A stretch of 53,076 nt of DNA from Malikia sp. (lineage in GTDB: Bacteria; Pseudomonadota; Gammaproteobacteria; Burkholderiales; Burkholderiaceae_C). The notes under the pieces were generated by a model. That model was not told the DNA's origin. It was given only the letters and a program-made list of their open reading frames with translations, and made no database searches. The stretch covers positions 1-53,076 of the forward strand of contig NZ_JAQTZS010000017.1 of the NCBI RefSeq assembly GCF_028687635.1, read 5' to 3'. The stretch's first letter is position 1. Each line of letters opens with the position of its first letter. A program made the position numbers and the translations under genes. Shown here piece by piece: positions 28,881 through 36,652 of this stretch.

Positions 28881-29158
28881 TGGCCGGTGATGAGTCTGCG
28901 CGGCTGAATATCGTAAGGATGACCCCGATGGACCAGGAAGAAATCGAATCCCAGATCGCCAGCATCCACGGCTGCCTGCTGGCGCATGAGATCGCGCTGC
29001 AGCTCGTGCTCAGCCGCAGCCCCCAGGCGCTGGAGGCGCTGCAGGACATCGACCTGGAACGGCTGGAAGCCAAGCTCAGGCCGCAGCCCCAGCTGTCCGA
29101 TGCGACGATCAGGACCGCGATCGAGCAGCTGCGGCGGTTCCAGGCGGCGGGCGGGTAA
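28881..29158 (+). repeat. Duplicated segment A, copy 2
   Basis: Second copy of the HAD tail plus small gene (first copy at 27823-28099). It begins inside a truncated GNAT start and ends against a partial hicB, showing that the tandem copy was later trimmed. Confidence 0.93.
28928..29158 (+). CDS. Small helical protein of unknown function
   Basis: A 76-residue acidic, helical protein (MDQEEIESQIASIHGCLLAH, then LQDIDLERLEAKLRPQPQLS). I do not recognise a family. The ATG at 28928 has AAGGA at 7-base spacing; the same frame is open back to 28841 through the chimeric junction, so a longer fusion could be made from the GNAT start signal. This is the intact version of the broken copy at 27870. Originally it probably followed the HAD phosphatase gene. 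Confidence 0.6.
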   Translation: MDQEEIESQIASIHGCLLAHEIALQLVLSRSPQALEALQDIDLERLEAKLRPQPQLSDATIRTAIEQLRRFQAAGG

Positions 29159-29166
29159 GCTCGTCT

Positions 29167-29300
29167 GCGGCAAGCTCATACTGCGTGTGCCGCCCGAGTT
29201 GCACCGCGCCACCCTGATCGCTGCGGAGTTCGCTGGCACCAGCCTGAACCAGTGGGCCGCCAAGGTGCTGGGCGAGGCCGCACGAGGGGTGCAGGCCTGA
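29167..29300 (+). pseudogene. Partial hicB (DNA-binding part only)
   Basis: The codons CGKLILRVPPELHRATLIAA to the stop at 29298-29300 match the last 44 residues of HicB at 28463-28804. The toxin-binding N-terminus is missing and the 5' edge joins segment A2 directly. With a suitable start it would give a free ribbon-helix-helix fragment, but none with a ribosome site is seen. Confidence 0.85.
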
Positions 29301-29375
29301 TCCAGCGCATGTGAACCGATCTCTCAACTAGGAAGAAAATGCAAGTTGTCCGCTGCGACGAGGCTCAGCTCGACG
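29167..29375 (+). repeat. Duplicated segment B, copy 2
   Basis: Second copy of the hicB 3' end, spacer and GNAT start; here the sequence runs on into the complete GNAT gene. Confidence 0.88.
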
Positions 29376-29782
29376 TTATCGCGGAGCTTTTCAATGACTA
29401 CAGGATTTTTTACGAGTTGCCCAGCGACGTGCCGGCATGCCGGGCCTTCATTCAGCAGAAACGCTCGGTGATCTTTCTGCTGCTGGACAACGATGGACAA
29501 GCGGTTGGCTTTTCTCAGCTCTATCCAGGCATCTGCTCGCTCGGCATGCGCCATTACCACTACCTGTCCGATCTGTATGTCGCCAAGTCCGAACGCCAGA
29601 ACGGCTACGCCAGGCACCTGATGAACTACCTCACGGACCACTTCGCCCATGAAGGTTCACAACGGCTCACGCTGGAGACGGCGACGACCAACAGGATCGT
29701 ACAGAAGCTGTATGAATCACTGGGATATGAGCGCGAGGAGACCTACATCACATACCACCAGCAGCTCAAGACGCCTGTCTGA
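29339..29782 (+). CDS. GNAT-family N-acetyltransferase
   Basis: A 147-residue GNAT protein. The acetyl-CoA pyrophosphate loop is in LSDLYVAKSERQNGYARHLM (the R/Q-x-x-G-x-A signature), followed by LETATTNRIVQKLYESLGYE, the usual motif B. The substrate is unknown. AGGAAG lies 3 bases before the ATG at 29339. A truncated copy of its first codons at 28841 shows it was next to hicAB before the duplication. It could be a passenger or part of the toxin-antitoxin island. Confidence 0.9.
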   Translation: MQVVRCDEAQLDVIAELFNDYRIFYELPSDVPACRAFIQQKRSVIFLLLDNDGQAVGFSQLYPGICSLGMRHYHYLSDLYVAKSERQNGYARHLMNYLTDHFAHEGSQRLTLETATTNRIVQKLYESLGYEREETYITYHQQLKTPV

Positions 29783-30020
29783 AGGCTATTTTCCGTTCAG
29801 TCTGACGCCAAGTTGAGGTGTAACTCAGGTTGATGCCCTGACTCTGGGGGGCAACACTCGGCCACAAGTTGACGGTGAGAATGGTTTCGTCAACGGCCGG
29901 TTTAGACTGGGAGCGACCGTTCAGAGCAGGCTTGGCGACTGGCAGCAACCGACCCTGAGCCGTCATTCACCACCTAGCACTTGCAGTCCGACAGCAGTCG
30001 CCCACCGTGATGTCGCCACC
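29783..30020. other. Non-coding spacer after GNAT gene
   Basis: About 240 bases with no supported gene. A short minus-strand frame (29766-29966) has no start signal or known family. GAATGGTTTCGTCAACGGCC and the following bases resemble degenerate intergenic remnants seen in other proteobacteria, but this is from memory only. Confidence 0.4.
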
Positions 30021-31616
30021 TCATAACTGAGGAACGTATTGACGGAGCCCGGCTAGCACAGCTTCACGTTCATCAGAATTGAGCATCCTCAACACTAACT
30101 TTTCGTAGCCGTTTCGTCCTAGTTCAAAGATCGAGCAGACGTCCTGCACCAAACCCTTGTTGTTGTAATACCGGAGAATTTCGTCGAGAGAGCCGCCATC
30201 CGCAAGTTGGTGATATAGGGCGATGTTTCGGCCGTAAATCTCTTGAACGTTGATTGACGCGACAACAGCATCTAATGCTACTTTGATGGCCGCTCCACCG
30301 ACTTGCCTGGAATCGATCTTTCGAAGGAGATGCTCTACCGCTCGCATCGTTCGAAGCGATGCCTGCCGTTCTATGTCCTGGGACAATTTCCCTCGTACCA
30401 TTACGGTTGCGCGAAACAGCACCTCATCTGGATTCAGCTTTTGGTTTGCCGCAACAGTTCGAAGCGTATGTTCATTCAGAAGGATGTTTTCGACCTCTGC
30501 GACCTCAACACAGTGAACGCCACTATCTGTCAGCGCTGCGATTTCTTCCTCGGTCCGGTAATCGCGATCTATTAGACCCAGCGCGTCAACATGATGGAAA
30601 GTCTTATTGATTCTAAGAGCCTTGGTTGATTCGATAACGCGGTCGCAACCGTTGCGAGGTACAACGTTATAGTTCCTATAAATTGCCTGATAGATCGAAT
30701 GATCCTTGCCGCCTTTTTCTCCCTCGACAAAAACCACCGTCCGCCGGTTTCCGAGTAGTTCCAAGAGCAGACTTTCAGGGAACTCTTCGACTTCTGACAC
30801 AAATTCCCAGGTCCAGGTATTAGCGCCATCGAAATCCCTTACCCAGATATTGGTTGTACTTACGCGCGTCGAGGCAAAGTTCAAATCGTGAGTAATGAAG
30901 ACGAAGAGGCAGTCATCCTTTTCCTCTTCAAGCTTGTCCCACATCGACTGCATTATCGAGCTGTGAAGATGTATCTCAGGTTCATCAATCACTAGGATTG
31001 AGCCGGCAGGCGCTAGCAGAACCTGTCCCATTAAATACAGAGCCACCCGCTCGCCGTCGCTCATCTCTTTACCGTGATACGAAGCGCCATTACTTTGATT
31101 TCGTACGACTATTTTCCCGTCCTCGAAAGCGACAATCCGGTGCGGGAGTATTTCGCGCCATAGACGAACTAGCTTGTCGATAGGTGAATCCGGGACAGGG
31201 ATGTACTGCTGTTTAATCCGCGTCTCCTCAGAGTGTTTTCTGTCTCTCTCGGCGTTTGCTGCAAACAGGGCGGAAAGCACCTTTCCATAGTCCTGCTGCA
31301 AGAATGTTTCAGGACGATTTCCCCATCTGTGGCCCCACTTATATTGCGCGTTCGCATATTGGGGATTTTCATTTCCCCACAGCAAGTCATTGGTTGACTG
31401 TTCAAGAGACTTAAGTTGGGTGTACTCGGGAACGTCAAGCCCTCTTTGGGCCGAAATTCGATGTACGAACCCACCCGTATTCCGCTCAATCCAGGTGCCG
31501 AGTCGGCTCTTGCCTGATCCATTGGCACCGACAATAACCACGGATCCATTGTGAGGGATTTCTGTAACGCCTCCGCCCCCTCCTGAGGCAGGCAAGCGAA
31601 GTATAGGCAGAGCCAT
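30021..31616 (-). CDS. ABC-type ATPase fused to DUF4435/TOPRIM domain, PARIS AriAB-like
   Basis: A 531-residue protein. The ATPase half has Walker A GANGSGKS (30-37), the ABC-type signature MSDGER (185-190) and Walker B ILVIDEPEIHLH (207-218). The second half, from about 290, starts with VVFVEGEKGGKDH and has LIDRDYR (348-354), the Glu and Asp-x-Asp pattern of a TOPRIM fold as in DUF4435. PARIS defence uses an ATPase AriA and a DUF4435 nuclease AriB, sometimes fused in this order. AAGGA precedes the ATG at 31616. The gene is clearly AT-richer than its neighbours and stands alone, so it was probably acquired. An OLD-like nuclease is the alternative. Confidence 0.8.
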   Translation of the reverse strand: MALPILRLPASGGGGGVTEIPHNGSVVIVGANGSGKSRLGTWIERNTGGFVHRISAQRGLDVPEYTQLKSLEQSTNDLLWGNENPQYANAQYKWGHRWGNRPETFLQQDYGKVLSALFAANAERDRKHSEETRIKQQYIPVPDSPIDKLVRLWREILPHRIVAFEDGKIVVRNQSNGASYHGKEMSDGERVALYLMGQVLLAPAGSILVIDEPEIHLHSSIMQSMWDKLEEEKDDCLFVFITHDLNFASTRVSTTNIWVRDFDGANTWTWEFVSEVEEFPESLLLELLGNRRTVVFVEGEKGGKDHSIYQAIYRNYNVVPRNGCDRVIESTKALRINKTFHHVDALGLIDRDYRTEEEIAALTDSGVHCVEVAEVENILLNEHTLRTVAANQKLNPDEVLFRATVMVRGKLSQDIERQASLRTMRAVEHLLRKIDSRQVGGAAIKVALDAVVASINVQEIYGRNIALYHQLADGGSLDEILRYYNNKGLVQDVCSIFELGRNGYEKLVLRMLNSDEREAVLAGLRQYVPQL

Positions 31617-31878
31617 CGGATATCCTTTGAATCAAAATGCATAGTATGCCAGCCCGAATCTGCAACCTAGCTTTAGCCTGCGGGACCACGCTGTGCAAGT
31701 CTGCGGCGATGTAGCGAGGGAGAGTTCATCAAAAAAAGCAGACTATGGCGAATGGCAGCAATTGGCCGGTACCAGTCAGCCAGCTGACTCGGGACGACGA
31801 CCGCATCCGCTGTGTAGTTGCCATTCGATCGGAAACCCTGGTTGGGGGTAGAGGTCGATAGCGCTCGCCGGCAACGCT
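31617..31878. other. Spacer between defence-like gene and aminotransferase
   Basis: About 260 bases without a supported gene. The right part is still low in GC, fitting the edge of an acquired segment. No direct repeat, tRNA or integrase was seen. Confidence 0.4.
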
Positions 31879-33108
31879 TCAGAGTCGCGCCAGCCGCCCC
31901 AGCGCAACCCGTAGCGTCTCATCGCGCTTGGCAAAGCACAGCCGTACCACGCCCTGCTCGAAGCCGTCGCCGTAGAAGGCAGACAGCGGGATCGCCGCCA
32001 CGCCGATCTCGCGCGTCAACCATTCGCAGAAAGCCGATTCGGACAGGTCGCGCTCGGGCAGGGCCAGATCCCGGTAATCGACGCACTGGAAATAGCTGCC
32101 TTCGCAGGGCAGCAGGCGCAGCCGGGTGCGGCTCAGGCCGGCGCGGAACAGCTCGCGCTTGCGCTGGTAGAAGGCCGGCAGCTCCAGATAGGGCCTGGGG
32201 TCGACCAGGTATTGCGCCAGGCCATGCTGCACCGGGGTGTTGACGCTGAAGACGTTGAACTGGTGCACCTTGCGGAACTCGGCCGACAGCGCGGCGGGCG
32301 CCGCGACATAGCCGACCTTCCAGCCCGTCACATGGTAAGTCTTGCCGAAGCTGCTGACGATCAGCGCCCGCGCGGCCAGCCCGGGAAAACGCGCCGCAGA
32401 CGCATGCGGCATGCCGTCGAACACCATGTGCTCGTAGACCTCGTCGCTGATCAGCCAGACGCCGGTCGGCGCCAGCAGCTCCTGCAGCCTGAGCAGGTCG
32501 GCGTCGCGCCAGACAGTGCCACTCGGGTTGTGCGGCGTGTTGATGATCAGCGCGCGCGTGCGCAGCGACAGCGCGGCCGCGATGCGGTCGAAGTCGGGCC
32601 GGAAGCTGCCGGGCGTCAGCGGCACGCGCACCACGGTCCCGCCGGCCAGCTCGATGCCAGGGACGTAGCTGTCGTAGCAGGGATCGAGCACGATCACCTC
32701 GTCGCCCGGATGTACCAGCGCCAGCAGCGCGGTCAGGATGGCCTGGGTGGCGCCGGCCGTGACGGTGATCTCGCGCTCGGCGTCGTAGGCGCGGCCGTAG
32801 AGCGACTGCAGCTTGGCCGCGATCGCCTGCCGCAGCACCGGCACCCCGGTCATCGGCGCGTACTGGTTCAGGCCGGCGCGCATCGCGGCGGCCACGGCGT
32901 CGACCAGGCGCGGGTCGCAGTCGAAGTCAGGGAAGCCCTGTCCCAGATTGACGGCGCCGGTCTCGGCGGCGAGCGCCGACATCACGCTGAAGATGGTGGT
33001 GCCGACGCCGGGCAGGCGACTGGGCAAGGGCAGCATCGTTGCGGGCAGCGAACTGGTGGCGCGGTCAGAGCTTGCGACGCTGGCGGCTTGGTGGTGGCTA
33101 GGGTCCAT
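31879..33108 (-). CDS. Class I/II PLP aminotransferase, methionine type (YbdL-like)
   Basis: A fold-type I aminotransferase of about 409 residues. The N-terminal TIFSVMSALAAETGAVNLGQ, the NTPHNPSGTVW block, SDEVYEHMVF and the PLP lysine in SSFGKTYHVTGWKVGY match the methionine/glutamine transaminase group (YbdL). This group often has a role in methionine salvage. The start at 33108 avoids overlap with the upstream permease gene; an internal ATG at 33036 would still leave the whole fold. Confidence 0.87.
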   Translation of the reverse strand: MDPSHHQAASVASSDRATSSLPATMLPLPSRLPGVGTTIFSVMSALAAETGAVNLGQGFPDFDCDPRLVDAVAAAMRAGLNQYAPMTGVPVLRQAIAAKLQSLYGRAYDAEREITVTAGATQAILTALLALVHPGDEVIVLDPCYDSYVPGIELAGGTVVRVPLTPGSFRPDFDRIAAALSLRTRALIINTPHNPSGTVWRDADLLRLQELLAPTGVWLISDEVYEHMVFDGMPHASAARFPGLAARALIVSSFGKTYHVTGWKVGYVAAPAALSAEFRKVHQFNVFSVNTPVQHGLAQYLVDPRPYLELPAFYQRKRELFRAGLSRTRLRLLPCEGSYFQCVDYRDLALPERDLSESAFCEWLTREIGVAAIPLSAFYGDGFEQGVVRLCFAKRDETLRVALGRLARL

Positions 33109-33148
33109 GACGTCCCGGGATGATGGAGTAGTGGGAAAAAACCGGTTT

Positions 33149-33886
33149 TCAGCCACGCAGGAACAGGCCGATCGTCAGCGTGATGCCGATGCAGACGACC
33201 AGCACGCGCAGCAGCTTCTCGTTGATGCGATGCAGCGCCCAGGAGCCGGCCATGCCACCCAGCACGGCGCCCGCGCCCAGCACCAGCACCTCGCGCCAGT
33301 GGGCCTCGGGCGAGAACGCGAACAACGCGACCGCCGAGGCGTTCATGACGCCGGCCAGCAGGTTCTTGGTCGCGGCCGCGTTGCGCGCTGGCAGGCCGGC
33401 CATGGTGAGCGCGGCGAGCATCAGAAAGCCGATGCCGCCGCCGAAGTAGCCGCCGTAGATCGAGATCAGCAACTGGATCGCTGCGGCGGCGACCGGACCG
33501 ATGTGCGCGCCCGGTGCCGCTGGCTTGCGCAGGAAGTTGCCCCAGGTGAAGACCGAAGTCGCGAACAGCACCAGCCAGGGCACCAGCCGCGCGAACACCG
33601 AGGACGGCGTGTTGAGCAGCAGCAGGCCGCCGAGCACGCCGCCGGCCAGGCTGATCCAGAACAGCGCCTTGAACGGCAGCCTGCCCGCGCCGGTGGCGAG
33701 CTTGCGACCGGCCAGCCCGGTGCTGACCTGGGCCGGAAACAGCGCCAGCGTCGAGGTGATGTTGGCCGCCAGCGGCGACATGCCGGTCAGCATCAGCGCC
33801 GGCAGGGTGACGAAGGAGCCGCCGCCGGCGAGGGTGTTCTGCAGCCCGGCCCACAGGCCGGCAAGGAAGACGATGGTGAGCAGCAT
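33149..33886 (-). CDS. TauE/SafE-family permease
   Basis: A 245-residue inner-membrane protein with about eight hydrophobic helices and the two-repeat layout of the TauE/SafE (sulfite/organosulfonate exporter) family. The first helix region reads AGLWAGLQNTLAGGGSFVTL and the second repeat has YGGYFGGGIGFLML, both typical glycine-rich motifs. The substrate is not known. MLLTIVFLAG at 33886 was taken as start; the upstream frame to 33973 is not hydrophobic and lacks similarity. Confidence 0.9.
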   Translation of the reverse strand: MLLTIVFLAGLWAGLQNTLAGGGSFVTLPALMLTGMSPLAANITSTLALFPAQVSTGLAGRKLATGAGRLPFKALFWISLAGGVLGGLLLLNTPSSVFARLVPWLVLFATSVFTWGNFLRKPAAPGAHIGPVAAAAIQLLISIYGGYFGGGIGFLMLAALTMAGLPARNAAATKNLLAGVMNASAVALFAFSPEAHWREVLVLGAGAVLGGMAGSWALHRINEKLLRVLVVCIGITLTIGLFLRG

Positions 33887-34002
33887 GGTGCGCGCGAAAT
33901 TTGGACAAACCGCGAGCATAGCGGCATCATCCAGGCGGCTCTGTGAGAGACTGCGCGTCCGCCAGACCTTCAATTCCCTGCCAGCACAGAAACAACGACC
34001 CG

Positions 34003-34431
34003 ATGACCGATTGGAAAATCCAGCAAATGATCAAGGCCTCGGGCTGGCCGCTGGCCCCCGAGCTGCTCGCGCCTGGCGCCGACTTCAACGCCAGGCTGGC
34101 TGGCGGCCTGGTGCCGCTGCACTGGGCCTGCCAGCAGGGCAAGGCCGGCGTGGTCAAGTACATGATCGAGCAGGGCGCCGATGTGCTGGACCGGACCGGG
34201 AACGGGCGTGGCCTGCTGGAGCTCGCCACCGACTCCGAGAGCTTCCAGGTCGTCATGCTGGTGATCGACCAGCTCAAGCTGCTGGCGGCACCGGCGCCCG
34301 ACGAGGCCATGCGCAAGCGGCTGACCCATGTCTTTCGCAACGGCCACCCGAATTCGAAGAACCGCCTGCAGCAGACGCTGAAGGACTGGGATCGCATCAG
34401 CGGAAAGCCGCGCTCGCCGCAGGCGGGTTGA
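34003..34431 (+). CDS. Small ankyrin-repeat protein
   Basis: A 142-residue protein with at least two ankyrin-type units: GLVPLHWACQQGKAGVVKYMIEQGADV and the following GRGLLELATDSESFQVVMLVI. The rest is helical and basic. Such proteins act by protein binding, and the partner is unknown. The ATG at 34003 begins MTDWKIQQMI; no signal peptide is seen. It converges on copS. Confidence 0.72.
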   Translation: MTDWKIQQMIKASGWPLAPELLAPGADFNARLAGGLVPLHWACQQGKAGVVKYMIEQGADVLDRTGNGRGLLELATDSESFQVVMLVIDQLKLLAAPAPDEAMRKRLTHVFRNGHPNSKNRLQQTLKDWDRISGKPRSPQAG

Positions 34432-34456
34432 GCATCGACGTCGCCTGCTCGCTCGT

Positions 34457-35833
34457 TCAGCGCAGCGGGAACGACAGGGTGAAGCGGGTCCAGCCGTCGG
34501 CGGACGCGACCGAGACGGTCCCGCCATGGGCCTGCACGATGGCGCGGGTGATCGCCAGGCCCAGGCCGGCGCCTTCCGTCTCGGGATGGGCGCGCGACTT
34601 GTCGGCGCGAAAGAAGCGGTCGAACAGCCGTGGCAGCAGGTCGGGGCTGATCTCGCTGCCGGTGTTGGCGAGCTGGAGCAAGACCGCCTGCGGCGTGCGC
34701 GCCAGACTGACCGTGACGCGGCCCCGGGGCGACGTGTGGCGCAGCGCATTGGACAGCAGGTTGCTGATCGCGCGGCGCAGCATCAGGCGGTCGCCGGTCA
34801 CCTGGGCATCGCCAGACAGTTCGAGCCGGATCGATTTTTCCTCGGCCAGCGCCTCGTAGAAGTCGAACAGCGCCCGGACCTCGTCGGCCAGCGCGATGTC
34901 CTCCGCGCTCGGCAGCAGCAGCCCATGCTCGGCCTTGGCCAGCAACAGCATGTCCGACACCATGCGCGCCAGGCGCTGGAATTCCTCGGCGTTGGAGGCC
35001 AGGATGTCCTGGTAGGCGGCGGCGTCGCGCGGCTGGGCCAGCGCGACCTGGGTCTGGGTCAGCAGGTTGCTGATCGGCGTGCGCAGTTCGTGCGCCAGGT
35101 CGGACGAAAACTCCGACAGGCGCTGGAAATCGCGCTGCAGGCGCTCCAGCATCTCGTTGAGGGATTGCGCCAGGTCGGCCATCTCCACCGGCACGGCCTC
35201 GGCGGGCATGCGCTGGTCGAGCTTGTGGGCCGTGACGGCCTGCGCCCGGGCCTTCATGGCCCGCAACGGCGCCAGACCCATGCGGGCCGCCCACCAGCCC
35301 AGCATCCCGCTCAGGCAGGCGGCCAGGGCCGCGTAGAGCCAGAGCGCCATCCGCAGCGAATGGATGAAGTGGGCGTGGTGCAGGGTATCGACGGCGGCCC
35401 AGACCCGCAGCTCGCCGCCCAGGGCCGGCTGGCGCGGCGCGGTCGCGCTCAGCGCCCGGTATTCCCGGCTGTCATCCCGCCAGCTTGAGAAGGCTGGCGC
35501 GGTCGTCCCCGCAGCCGCGCTGACGATGGCCTCGGGAAAGCGGAAGCTGGCGGTGGAGTACAGCACGCGGTCGGCCGCGTTGTCGACCCGGACAAACAGA
35601 TCCGGGTGATTCTGCAGCGCATCGTCGAGCCGGCCCCGCAGATCGGTCGGCGAGCTCGCCTTGGCGACGATGTCCTGCACCAGATGGATCTTGTCGCGCA
35701 GGGTGTCGTGGTCGAGCTGCTCGAAATGCCGATCCACCGCGACGACGGTGATGCCCGTCATCCCCAGCAGCAGGGCGGCCGAGACCCCGCTGTGGAGCGC
35801 CGTGAGACGGGTGGTCAGCGAGAAGCGCCGCAT
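34457..35833 (-). CDS. copS: Heavy-metal sensor histidine kinase (CopS/CusS type)
   Basis: A 458-residue inner-membrane kinase. A first membrane helix is at about 15-34, a periplasmic sensor runs to about 160, and a second helix is followed by a HAMP domain. The phosphorylated His lies in SSDLAHELRTPISNL, then N, G1 and G2 boxes (NLLSNALRH, GAGLGLAI). The layout is that of CusS/CopS, which sense periplasmic copper. The ATG at 35833 overlaps the stop of the response regulator (TGATG). Confidence 0.92.
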   Translation of the reverse strand: MRRFSLTTRLTALHSGVSAALLLGMTGITVVAVDRHFEQLDHDTLRDKIHLVQDIVAKASSPTDLRGRLDDALQNHPDLFVRVDNAADRVLYSTASFRFPEAIVSAAAGTTAPAFSSWRDDSREYRALSATAPRQPALGGELRVWAAVDTLHHAHFIHSLRMALWLYAALAACLSGMLGWWAARMGLAPLRAMKARAQAVTAHKLDQRMPAEAVPVEMADLAQSLNEMLERLQRDFQRLSEFSSDLAHELRTPISNLLTQTQVALAQPRDAAAYQDILASNAEEFQRLARMVSDMLLLAKAEHGLLLPSAEDIALADEVRALFDFYEALAEEKSIRLELSGDAQVTGDRLMLRRAISNLLSNALRHTSPRGRVTVSLARTPQAVLLQLANTGSEISPDLLPRLFDRFFRADKSRAHPETEGAGLGLAITRAIVQAHGGTVSVASADGWTRFTLSFPLR

Positions 35834-36513
35834 CACGACTGCGGCAGTTCCAGCACATAGCCCATGCCGCGCACGGTCTGGATCAGCTTGGGCTCGAAGC
35901 CGTCATCGATCTTGGCGCGCAGGCGCCGCACCGCGACCTCGATCACGTTGGTGTCGGAGTCGAAGTTCATGTCCCAGACCTGGGATGCGATCAGCGAGCG
36001 CGGCAGCACCTCGCCCTGGCGCAGCAGCAGCAGTTCGAGCAGGCCGAACTCCTTGGCGGTCAGGTCGATGCGCTTGCCGCCACGGCTGACGCGCCGGCGC
36101 AGCAGGTCGAGTTCGAGGTCGGCCACCCGCAGCACGGTGGTCTCCACGCCCGAGCGGCCACGGCGCACGATGGTGCGTACCCGGGCCAGCAGCTCGGCGA
36201 AGGAAAACGGCTTGACCAGGTAGTCGTCGGCGCCGAGCTCCAGCCCCTTGACGCGGTCCTCGACCTGATCGCGCGCGCTCAGGAACAGCACCGGCACCTT
36301 GCGGCCCTGCTCCCGCAGGCGCTGCAGCAGCTGCCAGCCATTCAGGCCCGGCAGCATCACGTCGAGGATCAGCAGGTCGTGATCGCCTTCGAGCGCGAGG
36401 TGCAGCCCGTCCGGTCCGGTGGTGGTCAGCTCGACGGCGAAGCCGGCTTCGCGCAGGCCTTGCTGCAGGTAGTCGCCCGTCTTGGGCTCGTCTTCAACGA
36501 TCAATAGCTTCAC
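35833..36513 (-). CDS. copR: Copper response regulator (CopR/CusR type)
   Basis: A 226-residue OmpR-class regulator: receiver domain with Asp51 in LILDVMLPG and Lys in [13 protein letters not shown], then a winged helix with [20 protein letters not shown] and VRGMGYVLE. The sequence closely fits heavy-metal regulators of the CopR/CusR/IrlR group. It is transcribed away from the tolC-like/multicopper oxidase genes, and a CopR-box-like site is in the shared promoter. Confidence 0.93.
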   Translation of the reverse strand: MKLLIVEDEPKTGDYLQQGLREAGFAVELTTTGPDGLHLALEGDHDLLILDVMLPGLNGWQLLQRLREQGRKVPVLFLSARDQVEDRVKGLELGADDYLVKPFSFAELLARVRTIVRRGRSGVETTVLRVADLELDLLRRRVSRGGKRIDLTAKEFGLLELLLLRQGEVLPRSLIASQVWDMNFDSDTNVIEVAVRRLRAKIDDGFEPKLIQTVRGMGYVLELPQS

Positions 36514-36566
36514 GGTGCCACTCCTGGCTGGAATTCTCGCCGTTGCCAGGCCGGGCTGCGAAAAGA

Positions 36567-36581
36567 TGACGGATTTGTAAT
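36567..36581. promoter_or_regulatory. CopR-box-like site
   Basis: TGACGGATTTGTAAT matches the pseudomonad cop-type box TGACANNNNTGTNAT with one mismatch. It lies in the divergent region, 54 bases before copR and about 70 before the TolC-like gene, and could serve both operons. Confidence 0.55.
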
Positions 36582-36652
36582 CTGGCCGAAATCCCGATGA
36601 CAGCTTCGGCGTTCCACAATCAGCCTCATCCGATCAATTGAGGAGTGCGTCC

